Source of the DNA: Trichinella spiralis
Lineage: Eukaryota; Nematoda; Enoplea; Trichinellida; Trichinellidae
Reading direction: 5' to 3'
NCBI GenBank assembly: GCA_000181795.3
Contig: CM012954.1
Span: 2,302,957-2,366,956 of the forward strand
DNA length: 64,000 bases
The notes beneath the pieces were generated by a model that was given only the letters and a program-made list of their open reading frames with translations, was not told where the DNA came from and ran no database searches. The position numbers were made by a program, and so were the translations under genes. The first letter of the stretch is position 1; the number at the start of each line of letters is the position of its first letter. This document shows, one piece after another, positions 50,320-62,233 of this stretch.

Positions 50320-51900
50320 TCAAAGCATGACCAACGCTTTGCTGTTGGAAGAAGCAGTGGATGATGATGTTGGGGCTGTTGTTGTTGTGGTGGTGGTGAT
50401 GGTGGTGGTCAAGTCATGCAAGCTGGACGAATTCAGCAAATACGAAGAAGCTGCAGCAAAAGCCGACGTGTCGACTTCACGATGGGTCAACGGCGTCACA
50501 CCTGTGGGCACACTCAACGGGTCGAATGTGAAAAACTTCGAAGGGGTCTGTTCCATGGGCAGAATCGGCGTCGACGAGAGCAACAATTCCGACTTGAAGC
50601 TGTCGTCGGCTTTGGATATTGTGACAACGTTCAAAGTGTTCGGTCTGGGCAAGAAAATTTTCCGCCCCGTCAGGGAAGTGTTACCGTTCGCCGGTGAATC
50701 AGCCGCTCTGGGACAGTTCTGCGTTGCGGAAGGCAAATTTGAATCATCCGAACTGAACGAATCCAATGCGTCACGATCGTCACCGGATGAAAATGTGCCG
50801 GGCAGTGGCGTGCACCGGCATACTGGCAAGTGTTCATCTAAAAGCAGCTCCAATTCCATTTTCCTCTCCTCCAACCGTTCTGACTCTTCTTTCAATCGTC
50901 GCTGCTCCATCAACAACTGCTCCACTTCCTTAAAAATGAAATAAACAGCATATTTAATACAACAAATACAAACGGAAAAAAAAGATTCTCTTTGGTCAAC
51001 GTTATATATATATATATATATATGCATATTTTGTATGACCATTTCCAGCTTGTTCAAATGGTCCAACCGTCGACGTCGACATCGCGCTGCCGCTTCCTTG
51101 TTCCGCAGTCGCCGCAAACGACGCTTCTCTTCCTCCTCTGGAGTCAAAATCAACGTCTCCTCTTTGGGACGACGACCACCGGCACGCTTTTTGGGCGGTG
51201 CCTCGATAGCGTAGGACGCGTCCGCATCGCACGAATCGTACGATGTTTCACCGTACGCACCCTGGGAAAGAAAAGATAATAATAATTCTTGAAGAACACT
51301 GAAGTAACAAAACGGAAAAACAAGGACTCAAACAACTGCATACGGAAGGCAACATGGACATAGTTTGTTGTCGTTGCTGCTGCTGATGCAATTCACCGGC
51401 TGAACTTGGCCCGTAGTGAAAACCACCACCACTACCACCACCACCAACGCAATAATTTGACTGATCAGAAATCTGAATATAAAAGATGATATTATATGAT
51501 GAAATGAAAGATGATAACTAATAAATGACAAACAAACAGAGGCATGAAAAGAAAAAAATTCACATCGCACATGTTACTACTACATCAAGATGTTTTTCTC
51601 TCTTTCCAACCAACGTCAACTACAATAGAATAGAACACTTACGCTGACCGCAGATGAAGACGACGGCGACTGAACATAGCAGCCTGTGTGCAGTTGAACT
51701 GAACGATGCTGATGATTGGGGTGAAATGATTCCGCCGCTTTGGCGATAACTGGCGTTTGGTATCCAGCAGCAGAATGCCAACCTTGAAGTACGTGCGGAT
51801 GTATAGTACCGTCGGTACACGAAGAATTTTGCTCAACACCTACATTCGTCGTCTGGCCGGCAAATAATAAATCAGAAGACAAAGACGATGGCCAGTACAT
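50320..51900 (-). CDS. Fos-like bZIP transcription factor
   Basis: Four exons (51643-51900, 51344-51472, 51040-51261, 50320-50928) join in phase to 405 residues. Fos proteins pair with Jun to bind TGAGTCA sites. Residues about 175-197 are the basic region RNKEAAARCRRRR, matching the Fos/ATF3 type (RNKxAAAxCRxRR). The zipper runs from LDHLNKLEM across the intron into EVEQLLMEQRRLKEESERLE and ends with LLLDEH. The N-terminal part has His/Gln- and Gly-rich low complexity (GGGGSGGG, HQQQQRQQ). The C-terminal half is Ser/Thr/Pro-rich, with TPSKFFTFDPLSVPTGVTP and a poly-Thr run coded by a GTG/GTT-like repeat on the plus strand. The zipper intron donor is GTCATA and the intron carries a TA repeat (51003-51024). 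A 5.6 kb upstream region without genes fits a heavily regulated gene. Confidence 0.9.
51003..51024. repeat. TA microsatellite in the Fos zipper intron
   Basis: About ten TA units lie within the 111-bp intron 50929-51039. Confidence 0.85.
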
Positions 51901-54900
51901 TCTCAACTTGTCCAAGTATACTATTATGGCAGGCTTGTGATTTCAAACAGTCGGACAGTCAGAGGGGGAAATGTAATTCTTTTTACAATTTGATTGTTCG
52001 ACCAAGCAAGCACAGAGTCCCACTGTCAAAAATATACCAAACACAGAAAAGCTAGCGGCCGAATGGTCAACATCAACTGCTATTGGACAATTCGATTGGC
52101 TGATCAACAATTGGTCGTTGAAAATGTTCAAACAACGCGTCGACCAATTTGATCGATATTTAAAAAATGGACAAATTAAATAAACAAAATATTGTAAAAT
52201 GAAATAAAAAAGCAGACCCAAGCCGGATTGAAATGGTGAAAGAAAACAATTCCCCTCGTGAATACTGTTCATCATCCAAATTGATCAGATTGACGAGCAT
52301 CGATGAAGTGATGTGAAAAATTGAAATATAAAAATAGCATAAATAACAAGCGCATCGCGAGTCGCTTTTGTGCACCGTTAATCTCTGATTTTCAATTATA
52401 AGAAGACTAACAAAAAGGTCAATACAAACAAACGGAAAAAGTAAGAAAACGAAGTAGAAGCAGCAGAAGAAGTAGAAGAAGCGACGGCGGTATAACAAAC
52501 AAAATCATCACCACCAGTATTGTCTGATCAGCCGTATACAGAACACACAGGTCGGGTCGTTCCCAGCAAATTGCGTACAACAAATGACGACTATTAAAGT
52601 CAAACTTTTGTTGACATTAAAATTCGAGCAAATAGCTTAAGGCCGTTGGTCGGTGTTTGTTCGTAGGTGCGACAAATACTAGCCGGCTAGCAAAGGCATG
52701 TCAACAACACAAACACAGTCAACGCCCCCAGCTCGTCGACCGATCATCTCTCTCAGATCTCAGGGCTGTATAATAATAATAATAATATTTCCAATCGTAA
52801 AAACGCTTTTCCCCCATAAAATTACAACTCTCCCCCACTGTCGTTTAATCAGACAAAAGAAAAATAAGCAACTCATCTCCATCTATTTCTACAATCTCTG
52901 CTTTGGAACACGGACGTCTGTTGGTAAGAATCCTGACCGCCTGCCACTACCATGCACACGTCCAACAAGGAGACAATGCAAAAAAGTTGGCATTCATTTT
53001 TTCACATTCCTTGTAGACAGCATTTTCACCAACACAAACAAAGCGTGCACGCAAGACAAAGTAATTCAAACGGGAAACAAAAGCCAATTTTCACAATACA
53101 ATAACACACGGTTGTTGTTCTTTTTATTTTTTTTCTTTTGCTTATCATATTCTGCAAAATCAAACCGTTCCATTGTTTACGTCAATGAAAATTTGCTTAC
53201 TGTTTCTCTAGATAATTGCAATGTTTATTTCACAGCAGCAACAACAACACAACACAACCATCATAAAACAACAATAGCAGCAGCAGTCATTGTTGTTTTT
53301 AGCTCGGCTGCTATTTCAAGAAAGCTTTATTTTCGCTTGAATGAAAAAGCAAAGCGTGAGATAATATCAAAATTGAAAAAGCATGACAATATCGAAACTT
53401 AAATGCAAATCAAACATCACTGCTTTAGACCACTTTCTATTGTTTGAAGAAAATTTATACTCAGCAGACAACACCAAGCAAATCTTTTCGCCCAATCAAC
53501 CCACATTGCTGCAAGCAGCCAACAACAACATTTCGAACATGTGTAAAATATTTTCACTGCACTTTTTGCTTTGTCAAACATTGCTCTTGTGTTACTTTTT
53601 TGTTGCTTTCAATTTGATACTGTGCTTGAGAAAATTCAAATTTCATTTACAACTCTATTTCAGAAGAACATTCAGTTGGAAAACAACAAAAAAAGGCAAA
53701 ATGCCCCAACCGAAAACTGAATCAGAAAAATGAGAAGAATAATATGCGCTTTTCACGCTGAAAAAGTAAAACGGAAAACGGAAAAAAACCTCTGTTTACA
53801 CCTCATGTATACAACATCAATAATTAAAGATTATTAATTAATAATTTCTACAATCCTTACGTTTCTTTTTGCGACAATGCGATATAATGATGATTGATAT
53901 TTTCTCAAAATAGAGCGCTAAAACTTTCGCCTTTTCAACACAACAATTACAAAGGTGCATTCAGAGCAATCGAAAAGTTAGACATAGAAAAAAACCATCA
54001 AATTCATACAATACAAAATAATCTATACAATTATAAGCAATAAAACTCAACTTTATATGAACAAATGAAGAAAAAAACAAATAGGAACAGGCTTTTTCCC
54101 TATTTAATAATAAAATAAGAAACTAATTTAGCATTTAACTAACATTAGATATTGCAACAAAAAAAGAAATACCTCAAATGTTCCAACTACTCTGGAAAAA
54201 GTTACAGAAAAAATGAAAACAGCTTTATACCTACATAATATGAATCTGGTCATAACAAATATCTGTCAACGCTTGCAAATTAACAAGTACTTGCAATAAA
54301 GAAAATGACAATGGCCATTTCATACGAAACTAAATGTAAGAACTTTCTTCTTAAACTGAAAAGCTTCTTTTGACTTTTTTTCTGAATAATTGACCAAATC
54401 TAAACTAAATAATAAACAATTTCAGTTCAAAATTCATCACCGAATAATAATTTTTATATTCGATTGCAAAAATTGTTTGCCATCAATTTAACATTCCCAA
54501 CCGAATGCTCGAGAACTGATTTCTAAAGTTTTCTTTTCCAGGACAAACAATTAAAATTTCCATAAACTGCTGAAGTACAAGCCATAAAACACGCAAGACT
54601 GTTCAATAGAACGTTAAACATCAACTGCTATAACTGTTCGCTCTTTCAAATTAATGCAGTAAAACTACTTTAAACATAGCTTCCGCATACGTTGAAGCAA
54701 CAATTTATTCAATCGCATTCAAACTACCTGCATTTAGTTGACAATTTTTAAAATCACTTTTTTTACTTTCAGAGAATTGCATAATTTATCTCGTAATAAA
54801 ACTAATATCGCAATTTCAATTGCAAAACAAATCTCACAAATTTGACATTTTCAAACATTTACTATGTTTATGCAATTTTTTAATCAATAATAATCGAAAA

Positions 54901-57534
54901 AATAACTTAAATAAAAATTAAAATAACCCAAATAATGAAGCTGGATACCAATATTTGTGAAAATTAAAAACTGCAAGAAAACAAAGATTTTAAATTAAAT
55001 TTTCTTCAAAAAAACCGAAACACAGAATTACTAGATTCAGTGGAAGAGCAAAGTTATGTAATCACATCACTTTAAGGCATAAAAATTAACTAAATGTATA
55101 CTGATAAAGCGAGAAAAATGTGCTGCAAGCAATTAACCGCGATCAACATGCATACACATCACGTTTGGATCTTTTGGAATTGTTTCTTCCATTCATTCAA
55201 ATCAAAATCTGATATCTAGTAAAATTTTAAAATTTTCTGCTGCAAATACAAAATTCTCGCCCCTGACTGCTGTATGCAAACATACACACTTATAATACGG
55301 AAAATAAAACAAGCAAATAACTTCCCACATTTCTCAGTTAAAAGTAAAGTAACTCAAATGATTTTCAGCTGATTCGCCTGTATTAAATAATATTCACAAA
55401 TTCACTAGTCTGCTTTATGCCATTTATAAAAATGTACAAAAATGAATATCCCTGCCTTTGTTATCAATATAAACCTGAAAATCATAAGAATTTGAAGAAA
55501 CCAAGTACTATCCTACTGTAATTTGGGCAACCAACAGTATCAAAAGACAAAAAAGCATCTTGTTGTAAAAATTGGTGCGTGACCTAGAAGAACTCTTTTT
55601 TTGTACAGAATATTGGGTTAAAACTGAAAAATTCAATTTTAACATTCCTTTTCTTCGTGCAAAATTTCAACGACATTTCCATCAGCCAAATACAACAACG
55701 AACCAGTTTACAAATTAGCCAAATCGAAAAGTCGATCTTTTTCATTTTTTAAGCATTCAATCGATCACACATACTCATCATTCAACTCTGACCGTGCCGT
55801 GCAATGAGAATGCACCGCGACGGCTAGCGTTTCAAAAGTTGTCTTAGCACAGACATAACTGTGCAAACAATTCGAGAAATCGAAATGCATCTGCTGTTGT
55901 AAAGCAGCACAGTGCTTTAATAAACTGTCCAACTTTTCAATCAGAGATCAACTATACTTCAACAATGAAAATCAATGAATTTAAAACAGGAAGGCTCAGA
56001 AATTAATTTCATCACAAAATGTTGACTTTCGATTATCTGAACAAATTAATAATGTTTGAAAATTTAGTCTATCAGGGCTGTTCTGACTGTGCTCAACTGA
56101 TAATATACGACAAAAAAAATGCTGTTTCCAAACTTCACTAAACTGCTATCGCCGCAGAAAAGAACAAATTTATATCCAAAAGACATTTCAACAATCAAGA
56201 AATGAAACTTACGACTGAAATTAAGCTAAATTTTTAAAGACGACAATTCTATACTATACATACATACTGTATATATATAATACGGTATGGCTTTAGTGAA
56301 AATTACACGCTTCACACAAGAATCGCACATCAACAAACAAATGTGAACAAAATAAATACAAAGCACTATATACATAATTTAAGTTTTCATTTTAATGCCT
56401 CCTCTGTTCGTCATTGAATGATAAGTTTATATTTCACAGAAAAAAGCAATAATAAAAAAACTTGCTTACTGCTAAAAATCTACTGGTCAGCAAAAGGGAG
56501 AGTGCAGTTTGCTTCTTCTTCTTCTTCTTCTTCGTCTTCTGAACTTGAAAAATCATCAAATCGTCTCAAGGCACAACGTGCTCATCTTCATAGTTTTATC
56601 AACTTCGCAATAAATGCTTCAGTGTGAATCACCAATGTCACCCGACTACGTGTATACACCAATGACTCACAAAACTACGTCATTTTCAAACCGGAAAAAT
56701 TTATTTCCACATACTGTAACAAAGACTGATTATCAAGACTTTTTCACATTTATATTCAACAATCGCCATTGAATGAAAAATAACCGAAAATGTATTTTGC
56801 GAGTAATTTTAAAATTTTCATCACATTATTTTTTCATGCAAAATTAATTATTCAGCAATCACAAACAAACTAGTCAACTGTTTGCAGCGCATTCTGCTTT
56901 TTCTAAAAATAAAAACTCCACTCTACAATTGCTCCAAACAGATCAGATGAAATTATTTCAGTGAAAAAAGAAAAACATTATTTAACATGGATTTTTGTCA
57001 AAAGAAAATTGAAATATTTACTGTAAACCAATTTTTTACATTCAAATTTTACTGTACATTGTAAAACAGCAATCAACAATCAAAACGAACGCTGTCAGTT
57101 ATCAATCAATCAACGTATCAGATAGCTTTTCATTCATTATTTGCAGGAAAAGTTCAAAGCTTATGTTAAAATTTTTTCAAATGTCAAAAATTTGAAAAGC
57201 ACGTCAAAACAAACCCACGTCACTGGAAAATAAATATTTTCCCGTCTGGTTTTAAATAGCTCTTTGCAGCTTTTGTCACCATGACAATTCATTATTGTAA
57301 ACAACGTTTTAAACAGTTCAAAAGTTTCTTCAAAGCTTTCAATATTTGCATGCTAAACTGTTTGTTCAATAAAATGATCAATATAAATAGTTAGGAGCAG
57401 AAATGAATTGTTTATAAAATTAGCATAATTTCAAATCAGTGAAAAGAAGAAAAGAAAAACTTACAAATTATCTGAAAGAAACGATGTGCTATTTTTTCAA
57501 GCTCCAATGAAAAGTGAGTGTCAAAAAGAACAAA
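51901..57534. other. 5.6 kb without a supported gene, upstream of Fos-like gene
   Basis: The region is bounded by the Fos-like start and the TANGO2 stop, both on the minus strand, so it holds the Fos 5' regulatory region and the TANGO2 3' UTR. A 234-codon plus-strand frame at 52698-53402 is low-complexity (Asn/Lys/Thr runs, CAA/CAG repeats near 53231-53290), with no domain; I do not call it. A 12-bp palindrome CTAGCCGGCTAG is at 52679-52690. A TTC repeat lies at 56515-56535. TGACTCA and TACGTCA, AP-1 and CRE-like words, occur about 15 bp apart near 56665-56685. Confidence 0.45.
52679..52690. repeat. 12-bp perfect palindrome
   Basis: CTAGCCGGCTAG is GC-rich and self-complementary. It lies 0.8 kb upstream of the Fos-like start. 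Confidence 0.9.
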
Positions 57535-58752
57535 TTAGCAAAGTTCAAATGTGAATTTTTCCCTCGTCCATGATTCACCGATTGCACAACGATTCTCTTC
57601 AACAAACAACGCCCGTCCGGAACCGTCAATGAGAATGATCGAATGTGTTCTGCATAAATAAATAAAGTCAGTATAATTTATCGTTATTGTTAACAATATG
57701 CAAACCTAGTTCCGTATTCTTGATGCGGCAATAAATCGTAAAAACATCGACTTAGCCGTTTTTGCATTGCCGTCTCATAATGTGCACCTTGACTCTGCAA
57801 CTGATCATCAGGGAAATTCCTTCAAAAATACTCCATGTTCCACATATATATATATATATATACATTAACAACTGTTTTCAATGAAAGTATTTTTAAAAAA
57901 ATTTATTCTTATTATTACTCTTTTGTATCTTTCAAAAGATTTAACAAATCTGCTAAAACAGGCTCAGGATCTTGCGTAGATGAATGAGATTTCAATACGA
58001 TATTTTCAAATCGTTTCAGACCACGCTTCACTTTCAAAAATGGTAAATCAGGAACACTGTTGCCAAAACCGTACACACCTCAAACAACGTTGCTTTCATT
58101 TCATTATTCAACTTCACAGATGGTCTATATATATACCGGTAAAAAAGGATTCTATTCCTCGATTTGACTGATTTGAATATGTAAACAAATTCCACTGAAA
58201 TCGACTGTTTAGCAAACGCCTAAAAACAATTCTTTTTTTAAATTTCATTAAAGAATTAAAAAAAAATCAACTCACCTCTCCAGCAAAAGCAACACAAAAC
58301 CACTATACTTCTGAGCATGGGGAACAATCATTTCTTGCAAATAGCAAAGTGGATCACAAGTACATTGTAAATATTCTTTCACCAAATTTCCTGTGTAAGG
58401 AAAGAAAAAAAAGAATAACAATCATACAGAAATATTCAATTGGAAAATACCTCGACTAAATTCCGCTTTTGTTGAACAGATCGGTTCCATGATATTCAAA
58501 AGAACCCCAATCCGACCTCGTCGACTAATACCTAGCCATGTTCCGTTCGTTCCTCCCTTCAAATCTGTACCTGAAAAAAACATAAAATATGATTTCACGT
58601 CAAAATATCTTCCATATACTGCAGAGAATGTGCCCATCCCAGTGTGCTTTTCTTGTTGGTCTGTTGAAATCTTCGTCGCGATTATTAATCAATACCAATT
58701 GCCATTCATCAGGCGCTGCATTGGCTTTCAACATCACAAATGTTAAACACAT
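57535..58752 (-). CDS. TANGO2: TANGO2 homolog (NRDE family)
   Basis: TANGO2/NRDE proteins act in Golgi/ER organisation, mitochondrial lipid and acyl-CoA metabolism and, as HRG-9 in worms, heme export. Seven exons (58620-58752, 58451-58570, 58276-58390, 58137-58219, 57919-58078, 57706-57819, 57535-57649) join in phase to 279 residues, against 276 in human. The N-terminal MCLTF supplies Cys2, conserved as an Ntn-like nucleophile position. NNRDEDFNRP is the family signature. GGTNGTWLGISRRGRIGVLLN, GVYGFGNS and EYGTRTHSIILID follow in the expected order. The ATG lies one base after an acceptor consensus (GTATTAG), and SF3A1 ends 236 bp upstream on the same strand, so it may be the second gene of an operon. 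Two introns contain TA repeats. Confidence 0.94.
57843..57863. repeat. TA microsatellite in a TANGO2 intron
   Basis: About ten TA units lie in the intron 57820-57918. Confidence 0.85.
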
Positions 58753-58988
58753 TCTAATACACGTACATCCATATTGTATGCAAAGAAAAGCATAATGAAT
58801 TACAATATAATAAGTTTCAGAAGAAACTGTGCCAACATGGCTAGCCATCAATGTATTCAATATCAACAAAAAAAACAACGCTCATAAATTACACAAAGTT
58901 TACTAGAAATCCAATGATACTGCAATCAAATATAACAGATTACACCATGGTTAAATTGAAATATAAACGTAATACATTTTGTGGAAAT

Positions 58989-61900
58989 TTATTTTTTTCT
59001 TCCACCACGCTCTTTCAATTGCAATTGAACTGTAGAACCATCGAGCATGTTGTAATATGCAAGCGTATTGGCATCTTTTATAAATATATTCTACAAGAAT
59101 AAAAATACACGTGAATGACATTAAATAATTTGATTAATCAAAAACAAAGAAACAAAAAAAACAAACAAACTCACTTCAAAGGAGAGTTTTTGCTTACTAG
59201 CCGGCATTGAAGTGGTTTCTTGAATTTTTCCTTTAATCGCGGAAACCTGACAAAAATCATATTTTTCAAAAATAAAACAATTATAAGAAAGAAAAACTAA
59301 CTGGATCAGTCAAATTCAACGAATAGGATACGGATTGTCCATTCAAATTCCACTCTGGTTTCTCTGCAGATAAAGGAAACACGACAGTAATATTGACTGG
59401 TCCAAGATCGCCGTACTTGTTCAGCCATTCTTCTTCCGGCTTCAACTGTTCTTCAAATGTTTTGGTACGTTTTACCGGTGGTTCTGGTTCCGGTGGATAA
59501 GCAGCAGGAGTAGCAATTGCTGGTGGCGGAGGTGGCGGCGGCGGGGGTGGAGGCGGCGCTGCACCATATCCACCGACAGCGGTCGCATGCTGATACATTG
59601 CACTTCCGCCAATAGGTGCTGAACAGAAATAGACAAGCAAACCGATGAACAGAATTCAAAAGAAATCAAAATGCGCAACCAGACCTGCTACTCTTGGGTT
59701 CTGTTGAAGAAGGTACAATGGGTTCGGCGCCGCAACCACTGGCACCATCGGTGGCAGCAGTGAAGGTGCGACGGATGTGGGCGGAGCAGAAATCACTGCT
59801 ATATTGGTCGGTTCAGTTGGACGACGTGCGCCGGTAGTCTCATCCACTGCGGTCACTTTGGGGCCGATCCGCTCTTTGCTGGAATCTGGTAACAGACCTT
59901 GCGCCCTGTGAATCTGCGCAATTTGCTCTTCAACGTTCACCTTCGCCTGAGCCGCTTTCGACGTGGTCTCAACGCTCGCCTGATGACCATCCCAAATTGT
60001 TTTGGGATCAACTTTGCGAATATCTTCTTCTCCCAACTATACAAATAACATTCAATTAGCAAAACTGAAAGCAATTTAACAACTGCCATGCCATTCCAGC
60101 AGAATAAAACACGCGTAGTGATTAATTTTTGTATAATATACATACATAGTAAGTATGTAGAAGAGCACTCACCTTTTTACCAATCATTGTTTGTTCGGCT
60201 CCTTTAGAACCGACTCCAAAAATGTCAGACCTCCGTTCGGCAAAAGCTTTGATATTAGCACTGATATCTGAACCCAAAGCGAAGACCAATTCTTCTTCTT
60301 GACGTTCTTGCAATTCGCGCTCCTTTTGAACAAAATACTGCTGGTCGACAGTGTTGAATTTCAAATGTTCAGTCAACTTGTCAGCCTGGATTTTCTCCCC
60401 GGTCAGGGGCGATATAACCCATTTCTGTTCCGATTGGACCTTCTCCAACAGTCGGCTGCGTGGGTTGTAATCCTTGCGAACGGTCACGTTTTCTGGCCTG
60501 GGCGGTGCCGGCTGCGGTTGGGTAACTTCGTGAACCGCTTTCGGCTTCGGCACTTGCTGATGCAAGGCGCCCATGCCTTCTTCGTTCGAAAATGCAATTG
60601 CACCTTGGTCACCGCCAGGGAACGGCTGATTTTCCACACCTTCACCAGCAAACTGCTGACCAGGAACCTCCTCGTCTGAGTCGACTTCCATTTCGATCGA
60701 CTGAGCCGATACTTTGTTAGCCTCCATTCGCTGCTGGGCCAAGATCCGGGCACCGACGTCTTTCGGAGTGCAAGGAGGCGGCAGGCCTACCGTCTCCTGG
60801 GGCTGAAAATCCACCGTCTGCACGACAACAAAATCATGCCAGTCGATCATCGAATAAGCCAATCTTTCCCTCTCCGCTTCGGCGTCTTCTCGTTCTTTGA
60901 TTCGACGCTGGTATTGTTCCCAGTCGACCCGCTGTTTCACTAAATCCAAAACTGGCCTCATGCCTCGACATTCATTTTCAAGCTTTTGTACAATATCTTT
61001 CGGTGGCAAAATAATCTTCGTGTACTGTTCCACCAAACGAGTAAAATAAGCAAAATTCGAATGCTGTGGTTTCAAAAAATCAAACTGGAAATTTCTCGAT
61101 TCGCGCGTCATTAGCTGAGTCAAAAAATGACGACCATTTTTAGCAACAAACAACGCCGTCAACTTGATCAAGTCTCTAAATAAATTGATTAAAATGAAAA
61201 AAACTCTTTTTTCTCCTGAACCACCATTTGAAAATCAAAACTAATCTAATATTTAATTACATTTACATCAAACGCAACAAACATATTATTCACAAACATG
61301 ATTAACACCCTGAAATTATAGTTCACATATTAAAACACCACTATACAATAATTCGACTAGACGCTACTTAAAGAAAAATTCTTCAAAGATGAAAAAAATT
61401 TTCAATTATAAAATTTATTTTGAATGCACAACTTTTTTCAAACATTTAAATGAATAACTATTCAAACTTGGCATACTGTAGTGACCTTACATTTTTTACA
61501 AACAATTATTAAAATACAAATCTGCTTCAACATTATAATATTACCGTAAATGATATAAAAATAAAGACGATAATAGTAAAAAAGCTTTCCTAAACTCTAC
61601 TAAACTATTTTTATTACCAGACTACTTACATATAACTATTGGATGAACTGCTATAATACTCTAACTAATGCACAATATTAAGCACTTTAATGAAAAAGAT
61701 CAAATCCACTTACAAATCTAAAGCATTAATCGTCGTCGGATCGGCGATAAATTCAAATTCTGGAGGCGGATCACGAGGAATCCAATCTACCAACTTGATC
61801 GCTTCTTGAAGTTTACTTTGTGTCGTAGGACCAGCCTGTGGCTTTGTCGTTTGCATTTCAGTGCATTTGCCATCAGCAATATCGCGGATTTTCTGCTGAT

Positions 61901-62233
61901 AATAGGCATGATAAGGATCTCCAGGATTCAAAAAATTGAATTTAGGATTGTTAATTTCGTGTTGTCGAATACGACTTTCAAATTCAAACCCATTTCTAGC
62001 GACAAAACTTGCAGTTTTATCCACAATATCTGTAATGCATGCTTATTATAAAATTGTTAAAAAGCACAAATAAATATAGAATGATCACTTCTAATTTCTG
62101 GAGGAGGATAAATTACACCAACAATCGGCTTGCCACTTTTAGATGTATCCAATTCATCTGGATTCTCCGTTGGAACAGCTCCATTGCTGGCAACTGGATT
62201 CACTGTATCTAAACCGCCTGTTACTTGAAGCAT
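58989..62233 (-). CDS. SF3A1: Splicing factor 3A subunit 1
   Basis: SF3A1 is a U2 snRNP component that helps recognise the branch site. Seven exons (62089-62233, 61714-62029, 60173-61175, 59685-60036, 59302-59618, 59175-59246, 58989-59090) join in phase to 768 residues, against 793 in human. Order: VGVIYPPPEIRN, SURP1 (about 50-92, VDKTASFVARNGFEFESRI, INNPKFNFLNPGDPYHAYY), SURP2 (about 154-205, LTALFVAKNGRHFLTQLM), the charged PRP21 region with IDWHDFVVVQTVDFQPQE, ISPLTGEKI, ERRSDIFGV and KTIWDGHQAS. Then come a Pro-rich region with a 12-Pro run and a C-terminal ubiquitin-like domain (about 668-768) ending KERGGRKK. The ubiquitin-like end contacts U1 stem-loop 4 in human. The first ATG (62233) follows an acceptor consensus (TTGTTTAG) by eight bases. 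Confidence 0.95.

Noticed and set aside
50300-50944. Plus-strand 214-codon frame opposite the Fos-like last exon
   Set aside because: It is the antisense shadow of a real, conserved bZIP exon.
60299-60679. Plus-strand 126-codon frame opposite SF3A1
   Set aside because: Antisense shadow of the long conserved SF3A1 exon.
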